Below, one piece after another: positions 24,382 through 32,890 of a DNA stretch of 34,963 nt. The position numbers were made by a program, and so were the translations under genes. Numbering within the stretch: position 1 is the stretch's first letter; the number at the start of each line of letters is the position of its first letter. This DNA is from Gudongella sp964607545 (GTDB lineage Bacteria > Bacillota > Clostridia > Tissierellales > Tissierellaceae), in assembly GCA_964607545.1 (NCBI GenBank), contig CAZSLV010000005.1, positions 1 to 34,963 of the forward strand, read 5' to 3'. The notes under the pieces were generated by a model that saw only the letters and a program-made list of their open reading frames with translations, was not told the origin of the DNA and did no database searches.

Positions 24382-25839
24382 TTAAAGTATGGGTGATAAA
24401 AGTCTTGAAACAGACTCCTTTATCTTTACTAGGTTTGACCTCTTTGAATAAGATTCTATGGTTATTTCCTTGCAATTAGCAAGGTCATTATAAAACCTAT
24501 CTCCAAGGGCATTGTTTATTTGCCTATCATAAAGAAATGCATTTATCTCAAAGTTAAGTTTAAAACTCCTAATATCAAGGTTTGCTGTCCCTACACTAGC
24601 TACATCCTGGTCCATGATAAGAACCTTGGAATGGACAAAACCCCTTTCATATACATAAAATTTCACTCCTGCTTGAAGTAGGTCCCCTATATAGCTTAGG
24701 CTAGCCCAATATATAAAAGGGTGATCAGGTTTATTAGGCATCATTACCCTTACATCTACACCAGAAAGTGCTGCTATTTTTAGGGCTTCATAAATTGAAT
24801 CATCAGGTATAAAATATGGTGTTTCAATGTATATTCTTTCCTCAGCATTAGATATCATTTTCAAATACCCATCCTTGATGCTTGGCCATTTTGAATCTGG
24901 CCCACTACTTACTATTTGAATTCCTACCTCATCCTGGTAGGAATTTTCACCAATATAGCTTTGGCATCCCTTTATTTCTTCTCCTGATGCAAATCTCCAG
25001 TCTACAAAAAACTGCCATTGGATAGCAGAAATAGCTGAACCCTTTATTTTTATATGGGTATCCCTCCAATAGCCAAACTTTTTAGATAAACCCAAGTATT
25101 CATCTCCTACATTAAAGCCCCCTAAATAAGCTTCTTTGCCGTCAATAACACATATTTTCCTATGGTTTCTATAGTTAATTCTTACATTAAATATGGGTAT
25201 AAAAGGGGGGTAGAAAAATAGGACTTCCCCTCCAGCTTCCTTTAATATATTAGTTAATTTCTTCCTAAGAAAACGTCCACCCATACCATCCACTAAGAGT
25301 TTAACTTCAACTCCTTCACTTGCCTTTAAGGCTAGGGCCTTAATAACCTTCTTTCCTATTTGATCATTTTTAAAAATATAATATTCCATGTGGATGTATT
25401 GTTTGGCATTGTTTATAGACTTTAAAAGGGCCTTAAACTTATCTTCCCCACTAAAAAATAAATCGACTTGGTTATCATTTGAATATATGGCCTTATTGCC
25501 CATTAAGTTAAGCTTAATTATTTCATCGTATTTTTTATAATCAGGATTGTTTTTTAAAAATTCCTTTGTGCTTAGGTTTTTTTCTTGGTCTGCTACTATA
25601 ATATCAAAATAATTGTCCTCTTCTTCCTTTGTTTTAAACTTTTTCTTCTTTCTCATATCTTGACCTATAAAGAGATATAAGACAAAACCTACAATTGGCA
25701 AAAAAAGCAGGACCATTAACCAAAGCCAAGTGGAAGTAGGATTTCTTCTTTCAAAAAAAACAAGGACAAGGGCTAGGAGGATATTTACCCATATTAAGTT
25801 ACTAAATACTAGCACATAAGATGATAACAAATCTTCCAT
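24382..25839 (-). CDS. cls: Cardiolipin synthase (phospholipase D family)
   Basis: This membrane enzyme condenses two phosphatidylglycerols into cardiolipin plus glycerol. Two N-terminal transmembrane helices (about 8-30 and 38-59) carry the PLDNc-like region. Two HKD motifs follow: H226-K228-D233 in NHRKICVIDGKEAYLGGFN, and H403-K405-D410 in FVHSKVLIMDQDVASVGTANLD. At 485 residues it matches ClsA-type enzymes. The ATG has AAGGAGAG upstream. It lies 21 bases after typA and 14 bases before the aminotransferase gene, so the three are probably co-transcribed, though the functions do not suggest a pathway. Confidence 0.95.
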   Translation of the reverse strand: MEDLLSSYVLVFSNLIWVNILLALVLVFFERRNPTSTWLWLMVLLFLPIVGFVLYLFIGQDMRKKKKFKTKEEEDNYFDIIVADQEKNLSTKEFLKNNPDYKKYDEIIKLNLMGNKAIYSNDNQVDLFFSGEDKFKALLKSINNAKQYIHMEYYIFKNDQIGKKVIKALALKASEGVEVKLLVDGMGGRFLRKKLTNILKEAGGEVLFFYPPFIPIFNVRINYRNHRKICVIDGKEAYLGGFNVGDEYLGLSKKFGYWRDTHIKIKGSAISAIQWQFFVDWRFASGEEIKGCQSYIGENSYQDEVGIQIVSSGPDSKWPSIKDGYLKMISNAEERIYIETPYFIPDDSIYEALKIAALSGVDVRVMMPNKPDHPFIYWASLSYIGDLLQAGVKFYVYERGFVHSKVLIMDQDVASVGTANLDIRSFKLNFEINAFLYDRQINNALGDRFYNDLANCKEITIESYSKRSNLVKIKESVSRLLSPIL

Positions 25840-25860
25840 TATACTCTCCTTGACCTTAAT

Positions 25861-27675
25861 TTACTTTTTAGACTTATACCTTTTATTTGAATCCAAGATT
25901 TTTTTCCTTATTCTAAAGTTAAGAGGGGTTACCTCTATTAACTCATCATCTTCGATAAACTCCAATGCCTCTTCTAAACTCATGTTTTTAGGTGGAGAAA
26001 GCTTTAAAGAATCATCAGCTCCAGATGACCTAACATTTGACTGTTGCTTTTTCCTAGTTACATTTACTTCAACATCGAGCCCCTTAGGATTAGATCCAAC
26101 TATCATACCACTATAAACTGGCACTCCAGGTGAAATAAATAAGATACCCCTTTCTTGGGCAGCATATAAACCATATCCTGTTGAATCTCCTGTTTCATAG
26201 GCAATAATTGAACCAACCTTTCTCTTTGGTATATCCCCCTTGTAGGGTGCATAACCATCAAACATAGTATTTATAATACCATTACCCTTTGTATCAGTTA
26301 AAAATTCTTGTCGGTAACCTATAAGGCCCCTTGCAGGAATAGAAAATATCAACCTAGCATAGCCTCCTGTTGGTTCAGACATGCTCAAAAGTTCTCCCCT
26401 TCTTTGGCCAAGCTTGTCTATAACAGCCCCTACAAATTCATTGTTTACATCAATAGTAACTTTTTCAATAGGTTCGTGTTTTTTCCCATCAATTATTTTA
26501 TATAGTACCTCTGGTTTGGATACTTGAAATTCATACCCTTCCCTTCTCATGTTTTCTATTAGTACAGAAAGGTGTAATTCCCCCCTGCCAGATACCTTAA
26601 AAGCATCTGTTAGGCCTGTATCATCAACCCTTAAAGAAACATCTGTTTGAATTTCCCTATATAGCCTGGTCCTTATTTGCCTTGAGGTGACAAAGTCCCC
26701 TTCCCTACCTGCAAAAGGACTGTTATTTACAGAAAAAGTCATTGCAAGGGTTGGTTCTGAAATCTTCACAAAATCTATTGCCTCTGGCTTGTTGATATCA
26801 CAGATGGTATCGCCAATTTCAATTTCTGTCAATCCAGCCATGGCAATAATAGACCCCATCTTTGCACTTTCTACTTCAACCCTATTTAAGCCTTCAAACT
26901 CATATAATTTATTTATCTTAGCCTTGATTCTCTTTTCTGGGTTGGCCTTGTTTAAGATCATAACTTCTTGATTTCTAAATATTTCTCCTCTTTCTACCTT
27001 CCCTATTCCAATCCTTCCAACATAATCGTTATAGTCAATGGTAGATACTAAAACTTGGGTTGGCTCATCCATACTCCCTTGTGGAGCAGGGATAAATTCT
27101 ATTATTGTATCAAATAAGACATTCATGGAATCTGTTAAGGTTGTAAAATCTAAACTTGCCCTACCTTGCTTTGCAGATGTGAATACAAAAGGACATTCTA
27201 GCTGGTCTTCCTTGGCGCCTAATTCTATAAATAAGTCAATGATTTCATCTATTACTTCATCTGGCCTTGCTTCTTCCCTATCTATTTTATTTATTGCAAC
27301 CACTACTGGGAGTTCCAATTCAAGAGCCTTTTTTAAAACAAACTTTGTTTGGGGCATAGGACCTTCAAAGGCATCAACTACTACAACTACCCCATCTACC
27401 ATCTTTAAAACCCTTTCAACTTCTCCACCAAAGTCAGCATGACCAGGGGTGTCAACAATGTTTATTTTAATCCCATTATGGGTTACAGCAGTATTCTTTG
27501 CAAGTATTGTGATTCCTCTTTCCTTTTCAATATCATTTGAATCCATTACTCTCTCTACTATTACTTGGTTTTCTCTATAAACACCTGATTGTTTTAATAA
27601 GGTATCAACTAGGGTAGTTTTACCATGGTCTACATGGGCTATTATTGCAACATTTCTAATATCATTTCTCTTCAT
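25861..27675 (-). CDS. typA: Ribosome-associated GTPase TypA/BipA
   Basis: TypA is a translational GTPase of the EF-G family that acts in ribosome assembly and stress adaptation. The P-loop AHVDHGKT is at residues 13-20 from the ATG, followed by the switch I RGITI, the DTPGHAD motif and NKID. Domain II, the EF-G-like III and V folds (EPIEKVTIDV, VGAVIDKLGQRRGE, SIPARGLIGYRQEFLTDTKG) and the BipA-specific C-terminus complete about 604 residues. A TTG at 27687 allows four extra residues; I prefer ATG 27675 because MKRNDIRN aligns with other TypA starts. The only SD-like AAGGG (27691-27695) is badly spaced for either, so the start is uncertain. Confidence 0.95.
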   Translation of the reverse strand: MKRNDIRNVAIIAHVDHGKTTLVDTLLKQSGVYRENQVIVERVMDSNDIEKERGITILAKNTAVTHNGIKINIVDTPGHADFGGEVERVLKMVDGVVVVVDAFEGPMPQTKFVLKKALELELPVVVAINKIDREEARPDEVIDEIIDLFIELGAKEDQLECPFVFTSAKQGRASLDFTTLTDSMNVLFDTIIEFIPAPQGSMDEPTQVLVSTIDYNDYVGRIGIGKVERGEIFRNQEVMILNKANPEKRIKAKINKLYEFEGLNRVEVESAKMGSIIAMAGLTEIEIGDTICDINKPEAIDFVKISEPTLAMTFSVNNSPFAGREGDFVTSRQIRTRLYREIQTDVSLRVDDTGLTDAFKVSGRGELHLSVLIENMRREGYEFQVSKPEVLYKIIDGKKHEPIEKVTIDVNNEFVGAVIDKLGQRRGELLSMSEPTGGYARLIFSIPARGLIGYRQEFLTDTKGNGIINTMFDGYAPYKGDIPKRKVGSIIAYETGDSTGYGLYAAQERGILFISPGVPVYSGMIVGSNPKGLDVEVNVTRKKQQSNVRSSGADDSLKLSPPKNMSLEEALEFIEDDELIEVTPLNFRIRKKILDSNKRYKSKK

Positions 27676-27725
27676 ATTATTCTTCAATTTCCCTTCTATA
27701 ATCCGTTTTCTTTTCCAACCTTATT

Positions 27726-27734
27726 ATTCTATCA
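27726..27734 (-). promoter_or_regulatory. Candidate extended -10 promoter for the typA unit
   Basis: The minus strand reads TGATAGAAT, a TGn extension plus a 5/6 match, about 50 bases before the typA ATG and within the 154-base gap after the RsbW-like gene. No clear -35. An imperfect inverted repeat (27792-27799 with 27809-27816) lies further upstream in the gap and is not explained. Confidence 0.4.
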
Positions 27735-27829
27735 CACTTTGTTAAATTATGCTAAATAAAATTAATGCTATTACCTACCCTCTTAGGATAGACAATACCA
27801 TTAATATAGGGATTGTAATTTTTATTAAG

Positions 27830-28219
27830 TTAGGTAAGGTTTTTTACTGACACAACCTTATTTTTTTTGAAATAAAATTCATCAGAAAGTCCTTTTACTA
27901 TGACTAGGCCCCGTCCAAAAGATTTTAAATCCTTGGCATTGTAGTCTGTCAAATTATAATTTATACCCTTTCCTTCATCTTCCACTTCTATGGTCAACTT
28001 ACTTTCATCCATTTTCATAGTTAAGCTAATACATTTTGTAGATTCACACTCATTTCCATGGAGGGCCCCATTAACTATTAGCTCACTTAATATGACCTTA
28101 ATATCAAATAAGATGTCTTGATTTGATATTTGGTCCTTTAAGGAGCTTACATTTCTTTCAACAAATGACTTAATGGTTTCTAAGTCGCTGCAAACTGTGC
28201 CTTTGTATATATACTTCAT
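27830..28219 (-). CDS. RsbW/SpoIIAB-like ATPase domain protein
   Basis: This small GHKL-type ATPase (HATPase_c_2) resembles the anti-sigma-factor kinases RsbW and SpoIIAB. The N box is SELIVNGALHGN with E46 and N50; the G1 box is EDEGKGI (D81, G83, G85); and the glycine-rich lid is GRGLVIVKGL from residue 102. At 129 residues it is only the ATPase unit, with no sensor. Such proteins usually sit beside an anti-sigma-factor antagonist (RsbV/SpoIIAA) and a sigma factor, but none is next to it. The ATG is well placed by frame: stops lie just upstream. Only a weak SD-like GGATGTGAT precedes it. Its partner and role are unknown. Confidence 0.82.
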   Translation of the reverse strand: MKYIYKGTVCSDLETIKSFVERNVSSLKDQISNQDILFDIKVILSELIVNGALHGNECESTKCISLTMKMDESKLTIEVEDEGKGINYNLTDYNAKDLKSFGRGLVIVKGLSDEFYFKKNKVVSVKNLT

Positions 28220-28336
28220 CGTCTATCACATCCATTTTTACTATTCAGACTTTTTTTACCCATTAATTTATATAATAATCCCATATATAAAAATTATAAT
28301 ATTAATTAGTTTATTTCTTCAAAATTAGGATATATA

Positions 28337-28345
28337 TGGTATAAT
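28337..28345 (+). promoter_or_regulatory. Extended -10 promoter for the rubredoxin gene
   Basis: TGGTATAAT is a perfect extended -10, about 40 bases before the ATG. No good -35 is visible; the upstream region (28261-28336) is very AT-rich. Confidence 0.6.
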
Positions 28346-28384
28346 GAAGGAGCATAGAATATTTAAGGGAAAGGAGAATGTATA

Positions 28385-28543
28385 ATGGATAAGTGGGTAT
28401 GTCAACCATGTGGTTATGTTTACGATCCAGCTGAAGGAGATCCAGATGGAGGAGTAGCACCAGGTACTGCTTTTGAAGATATTCCTGATGATTGGGTATG
28501 TCCTGTTTGTGGGGCAGAGAAAGATATGTTCGAAAAAGAATAA
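28385..28543 (+). CDS. Rubredoxin
   Basis: This 52-residue single-iron electron carrier has the two CxxCG knuckles that bind the Fe(Cys)4 site: C6-C9 in WVCQPCGYVYD and C39-C42 in WVCPVCGAEKD. The central stretch YDPAEGDPDGGVAPGTAFEDIPDDW is standard rubredoxin. AAAGGAG lies 8 bases before the ATG. The gene is monocistronic, with its own promoter and terminator. Rubredoxins in anaerobes commonly feed electrons to rubrerythrin, superoxide reductase or flavodiiron proteins in oxygen defence; no such partner is in the window. Confidence 0.97.
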   Translation: MDKWVCQPCGYVYDPAEGDPDGGVAPGTAFEDIPDDWVCPVCGAEKDMFEKE

Positions 28544-28556
28544 TAAAAGAATACTT

Positions 28557-28590
28557 AAAAAGACCAGTTTTTACTGGTCTTTTAATTTTT
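28557..28590. terminator. Bidirectional terminator between rubredoxin and engB
   Basis: AAGACCAGT (28560-28568) pairs with ACTGGTCTT (28573-28581) around a TTTT loop, with T-rich sequence on both sides. It serves the convergent rubredoxin and engB genes. Confidence 0.88.
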
Positions 28591-28604
28591 ACAAAGTATT
28601 ATTA

Positions 28605-29213
28605 TTATTCTGAAAGGGTTTCTAATTCACCCAAATTATAAATTTCTAACAAGGCCCACAATTCATCCTTATTTGTCTTATCTAAGGATGAAAAGGCTAT
28701 TAGCTTGTCTTCTTCCTTAAGTTTTAATTCCTTTTTAATTATATTTAGGTGTTTTTGTCTTTGACCCTTTGAAATTTTATCAGCCTTGGTTGCAACAATA
28801 ATTGCATCATACCCATAGGCCTTTATCCAATCATACATTTCTATATCTTGAACAGATGGGGAATGTCTAATATCCACTATTAAAACAATGGCCTTTAAGT
28901 TACCTCTTTTTTTTAGGTATTTTTCAATTATTTCTCCCCATTTTTTTCTTTCGGTCTTAGAAACTTGGGCATATCCATAACCTGGCAGGTCTACAAACCT
29001 AAAACTTTCATTTATTATATAAAAGTTTATGGTCCTTGTCTTTCCAGGTTTACCACTAGTCCTAGCCAAGTTACTCCTATTAATTAGGGTGTTAATCAAG
29101 GATGACTTCCCTACATTTGACCTTCCTGCAAAGGCTATTTCAAACAAGGCATCATCTGGGTACCCCTTTGGGGCTACTGCCATTGCTTGCAGGTTTGAAC
29201 TAGTTATCTTCAT
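28605..29213 (-). CDS. engB: Ribosome biogenesis GTPase EngB/YsxC
   Basis: This GTPase takes part in 50S ribosomal subunit assembly. G1 is GRSNVGKSS (residues 30-38); the switch region is GKTRTINFYIIN; G3 is VDLPGYGYAQVSK; G4 is TKAD; and G5 is FSSLDKTN. I begin at ATG 29213 (202 residues, MKITSSNLQ) because AAAGGA at 29222-29227 is 8 bases upstream; an ATG at 29222 overlaps that SD. It overlaps the 3' end of lon by 14 bases, so translation is probably coupled. The lon-engB pairing is widespread in Firmicutes. Confidence 0.96.
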   Translation of the reverse strand: MKITSSNLQAMAVAPKGYPDDALFEIAFAGRSNVGKSSLINTLINRSNLARTSGKPGKTRTINFYIINESFRFVDLPGYGYAQVSKTERKKWGEIIEKYLKKRGNLKAIVLIVDIRHSPSVQDIEMYDWIKAYGYDAIIVATKADKISKGQRQKHLNIIKKELKLKEEDKLIAFSSLDKTNKDELWALLEIYNLGELETLSE

Positions 29214-31557
29214 CTTTAACATCCTTTGATATTAAGGCTTCACTTAAGACCTCATCTAGGTTTAAAACAAACTTAAACTCCATTTTCTTCTTTACCCTGT
29301 CTGGAATTTCTTCCAAATCCTTTTCATTATCTTTTGGTAAAAGGACCCTTTTAATACCCATCCTGTGGGCAGCAAGGATTTTTTCTTTTATCCCTCCTAC
29401 TGGAAGGACCCTCCCCCTAAGGGTAATTTCTCCTGTCATTGCTAAATCTCTTTTAATAGGAGTTTCTGTCAAGGCGGACACTACTGCTGTTGCTATTGTT
29501 ATACCTGCTGAAGGACCATCTTTTGGAATTGCACCTTCTGGCACGTGGATGTGTATATCCATATCCTTGTAAAAGTCAGGGGATATATTTAAATCATCTG
29601 CATTAGCCCTTACATAACTTATACCTGCCATGGCAGATTCTTTCATAACATCTCCAAGTTTACCCGTTAGTTGAGTTTTGCCAGTCCCCTTCATGGTTGT
29701 TGCTTCTACAGAAAGGGTCTCCCCTCCTACAGCAGTCCATGCAAGGCCATTTGCAACCCCTACTTGGTCAACTTCTTCAACTAAATCATACCTGTACTTT
29801 TTACTACCCAAGTATTTTTCAAGGTTAGATGAGTTTATTTTTATAGTCTTTTTATCTTTTTCTACTATTATCTTAGCAGCCTTTCTACAAACATTTGCAA
29901 TATTTCTTTCTAAATTTCTAACCCCTGCTTCCCTTGTGTAGTAGCTTATAATTGACTTAAGGGCTGATTCTGATATTTGAACCTTTTCTTGTGTTAGGCC
30001 ATGTTCTTTCAATTGTTTTGGAAGCAAGTACCTCTTTGCAATTTCAAGCTTTTCTTCTTCAGTATAGCCACTTATCCTTATTACTTCCATCCTATCTAAG
30101 AGGGCTGGAGGTATGCTTGATGTTGTATTTGCAGTAGTTAAAAACAAGACTTTAGATAAGTCAAAGGGTGCATCTAGGAAGTGATCCGTAAATGTAGCAT
30201 TTTGTTCTGGATCTAGGACCTCTAATAAGGCACTAGCAGGGTCTCCCCTAAAATCATTTGCCAACTTGTCAATTTCATCAAATAAGAATACTGGATTCTT
30301 TGAATTTGCTTTTTTAATTGAGCTGATTATTCTTCCTGGCATGGCCCCAACATAAGTCCTCCTATGCCCTCTTATTTCAGCTTCATCCCTTACCCCTCCT
30401 AGGGACATACGAACGAACTTCCTATTTAAGGAAGATGCTATAGATTTGGCTATAGAAGTTTTCCCCACTCCAGGAGGACCAACTAAACATAAGATAGGAC
30501 CCTTTATAGAATTTGTTAATTGCCTTATAGCAATGAATTCTAAGATTCTCTCCTTTACATCTTCTAGTCCATAGTGGTCATCATCAAGAACTTTTCTTGC
30601 GTTTTTAATATCTATTTTCTCCTTGGTTTCCTTATCCCAAGGAAGGTCAACTATCCAATCAAGATAGGTCCTTATTACCCCAACTTCAGCTGAGTGGGGT
30701 GATGTTTTTAATAAACGCTCAACTTCCTTTAAGGCTTTTTCCTTAACTTCTTTTGGCATTTTAATTTTATTAATTTTCTTTTGGTATTCTTCAATTTCAG
30801 AACTTAGGCCATCATCCTCTCCCAGTTCTTTTTGTATTGCCTTTAGTTGTTCCTTAAGGTAGTATTCTTTTTGAACCTTGTTAATTGATTTTCTTACCTT
30901 TTGGTTAATCCTATCTTCAATTCGAAGCAATTCAATTTCTTGTTGTAAAATTTCATGTAGGACTTCTAACCTTTCATAAAAATCATAAGTTTCTAGGATT
31001 CTTTGGTCATCTTCCTGCTTTAAGAAGATATAGGATGCTATAACATCTGCCAGCCTACCTGGGTCTTCAATATCAGATATGGTATATAAAACTTCTGATG
31101 AAACCTTTGTATTTAAACTTATATACTCCTCTAAATCAAGAGTAACAAGCCTCATGGCTGCTTCTATATCTTGGTTTATTTCTATTTTTTGGGGGTCATA
31201 AGAGTATTCTTTAGTCTTAGCCTCAAAGTAGGGTTCTTCACTTACAATATCTACAACTTCTCCCCTATTAACTCCCTCAACTAAGACCCTAATGGACCCT
31301 CCAGGTAATTTTAGCATTTGCTTAACTCTGGCTATGGTACCAACCTTGTAAAAGTCATTTATTGTTGGTTCTTCAACCTTTGAATTTATTTGAGTGCAAA
31401 GTAGGATCATGGAGTCATCCATCATTGCTTTTTCAAGCGCTTGTACAGACTTTTCCCTACCTACATCAAAGTGTATTACCATGTGTGGAAATATTGAAAT
31501 CCCCCTAAGTGGAATTAAGGGTAAGTTTCTTTCTAAAATTTCATAAGGATTATTCAA
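29200..31557 (-). CDS. lon: ATP-dependent protease Lon (LonA)
   Basis: Lon degrades damaged and selected regulatory proteins. An N-terminal substrate-binding domain (residues ~14-210) with the helical arm is followed by the AAA+ module: Walker A GPPGVGKT at 360-367, Walker B VFLFDE at 423-428, and the GYTEEEK sensor region. The protease domain carries the catalytic dyad S683 (PKDGPSAG) and K726 (GGIKEKILAAHR). At 785 residues it is a full-length LonA. The start is TTG with GGAGGG 7 bases upstream. It follows clpX after a hairpin terminator and has no evident promoter in the 45-base gap, so its expression may depend on read-through or on a promoter inside clpX. Confidence 0.97.
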   Translation of the reverse strand: MNNPYEILERNLPLIPLRGISIFPHMVIHFDVGREKSVQALEKAMMDDSMILLCTQINSKVEEPTINDFYKVGTIARVKQMLKLPGGSIRVLVEGVNRGEVVDIVSEEPYFEAKTKEYSYDPQKIEINQDIEAAMRLVTLDLEEYISLNTKVSSEVLYTISDIEDPGRLADVIASYIFLKQEDDQRILETYDFYERLEVLHEILQQEIELLRIEDRINQKVRKSINKVQKEYYLKEQLKAIQKELGEDDGLSSEIEEYQKKINKIKMPKEVKEKALKEVERLLKTSPHSAEVGVIRTYLDWIVDLPWDKETKEKIDIKNARKVLDDDHYGLEDVKERILEFIAIRQLTNSIKGPILCLVGPPGVGKTSIAKSIASSLNRKFVRMSLGGVRDEAEIRGHRRTYVGAMPGRIISSIKKANSKNPVFLFDEIDKLANDFRGDPASALLEVLDPEQNATFTDHFLDAPFDLSKVLFLTTANTTSSIPPALLDRMEVIRISGYTEEEKLEIAKRYLLPKQLKEHGLTQEKVQISESALKSIISYYTREAGVRNLERNIANVCRKAAKIIVEKDKKTIKINSSNLEKYLGSKKYRYDLVEEVDQVGVANGLAWTAVGGETLSVEATTMKGTGKTQLTGKLGDVMKESAMAGISYVRANADDLNISPDFYKDMDIHIHVPEGAIPKDGPSAGITIATAVVSALTETPIKRDLAMTGEITLRGRVLPVGGIKEKILAAHRMGIKRVLLPKDNEKDLEEIPDRVKKKMEFKFVLNLDEVLSEALISKDVKDEDN

Positions 31558-31576
31558 AATATCCCTCCTCTAATGC

Positions 31577-31604
31577 AAAATAAAAGCTCACAATGTGAGC
31601 CCTT
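31577..31604 (-). terminator. Terminator/attenuator between clpX and lon
   Basis: On the minus strand a 10-bp stem with two G-U pairs (31595-31604 with 31582-31591; core GCTCAC/GTGAGC) closes a 3-base loop and is followed by ATTTT. It begins within the clpX stop codon and ends before the lon SD. Confidence 0.7.
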
Positions 31605-32880
31605 ATGATGCAGATTCATTACTGCGTTTTTTCTTTGTAGTCGTACTTTTTTTATTTACCAAAACCAAGGTTGGTTCCTTACCTTCTAAGATTGTGTCTT
31701 TTGTAATTACACATTTTTCGACATCGTCCCTGTTTGGTATTTCATACATTATATCAAGCATTTTTTCTTCTATAACACTTCTTAAGCCCCTGGCCCCTGT
31801 TTTTCTTTCTATAGCTCTTTTTGCAACTTCAACTAAAGCTTCTTCTTCAAACTCTAATTTAATATCATCCATGTGAAAGAGTTGCTGGTATTGCTTTACT
31901 AGGGCATTTTTTGGCTCTGTTAAGATGCTAATTAGGGCTTCTTCATCTAACTCTTCTAAGGCTGCTAGAACTGGTAATCTCCCTACAAATTCTGGAATCA
32001 AACCATATTTTATTAAGTCCTCTGGTTGAATTTGCTTTAAAAGTTCGCTCATTGATTTCTTTTGGGACTTTACATCTGCTCCAAATCCCATTGTTTTCTT
32101 ACCAACCCTAGATTGAATTATCTTATCTAGGCCATCAAAGGCTCCCCCTACTATAAAGAGTATATTTGTGGTGTCAATTTGAATAAATTCCTGGTGGGGG
32201 TGTTTTCTTCCACCTTGTGGAGGTACATTTGCAACAGTACCTTCAAGTATTTTAAGAAGGGCCTGTTGAACCCCTTCACCACTTACATCCCTAGTGATAG
32301 ATGGGTTTTCTGATTTCCTTGCCACCTTGTCTATTTCATCAATGTAAATTATACCCTTTTCAGCTCTTTCAATATCATAATCTGCAGCTTGAATAAGCTT
32401 TAATATTATATTTTCTACATCTTCTCCCACATAGCCTGCTTCGGTTAAGGAGGTTGCATCTGCAATTGCAAACGGAACATTTAATATCCTTGCAAGGGTT
32501 TGGGCTAGGAGGGTCTTACCTGAACCTGTTGGTCCTATCATTAATATATTACTTTTTTGCAATTCTACATCGTCATTTGCTGACTTTTGACTGTTAATTC
32601 TCTTATAATGGTTATAAACAGCTACAGAAAGATTTCTTTTTGCTCTTTCTTGCTGTATAACATATTCATCTAAGCTTTCTTTTATAGAAGATGGCTTGGG
32701 TATACTTGTCATTTCATACTCTTCAATAAAGTCCTCAAATTCTTCTTCTATGATTTCTTGGCATAACTCAATACACTCATTACAGATAAAGACATTTGGC
32801 CCTGCAATAAGTCTTCTTACTTGATCTTGTGGCTTGCCACAAAATGAACATTTTAACTGTTTTTCTTCGTTTTTCGCCAT
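31603..32880 (-). CDS. clpX: ATP-dependent Clp protease ATP-binding subunit ClpX
   Basis: ClpX unfolds substrates and feeds them to ClpP. The N-terminal zinc domain has C11, C14, C33 and C36. The AAA+ module has Walker A GPTGSGKT (116-123), Walker B IIYIDE (177-182), the pore-loop GYVGED, and the ARTGARGLRS-type sensor region (here RKTGARGLRSVIE). The ClpP-docking tripeptide, IGF in most ClpX, reads MGF here (KKTMGFGADVK). At 425 residues it has normal length. The start has AGAGGTGAT close upstream. It lies 10 bases after clpP, and a terminator hairpin follows before lon. Confidence 0.97.
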   Translation of the reverse strand: MAKNEEKQLKCSFCGKPQDQVRRLIAGPNVFICNECIELCQEIIEEEFEDFIEEYEMTSIPKPSSIKESLDEYVIQQERAKRNLSVAVYNHYKRINSQKSANDDVELQKSNILMIGPTGSGKTLLAQTLARILNVPFAIADATSLTEAGYVGEDVENIILKLIQAADYDIERAEKGIIYIDEIDKVARKSENPSITRDVSGEGVQQALLKILEGTVANVPPQGGRKHPHQEFIQIDTTNILFIVGGAFDGLDKIIQSRVGKKTMGFGADVKSQKKSMSELLKQIQPEDLIKYGLIPEFVGRLPVLAALEELDEEALISILTEPKNALVKQYQQLFHMDDIKLEFEEEALVEVAKRAIERKTGARGLRSVIEEKMLDIMYEIPNRDDVEKCVITKDTILEGKEPTLVLVNKKSTTTKKKRSNESAS

Positions 32881-32890
32881 GGAATCACCT

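Noticed and set aside
27038..27442. Plus-strand open frame of 134 codons opposite typA
   Set aside because: Shadow of the conserved GTPase domain, rich in Ser/Thr as expected from reverse reading; no SD or promoter.
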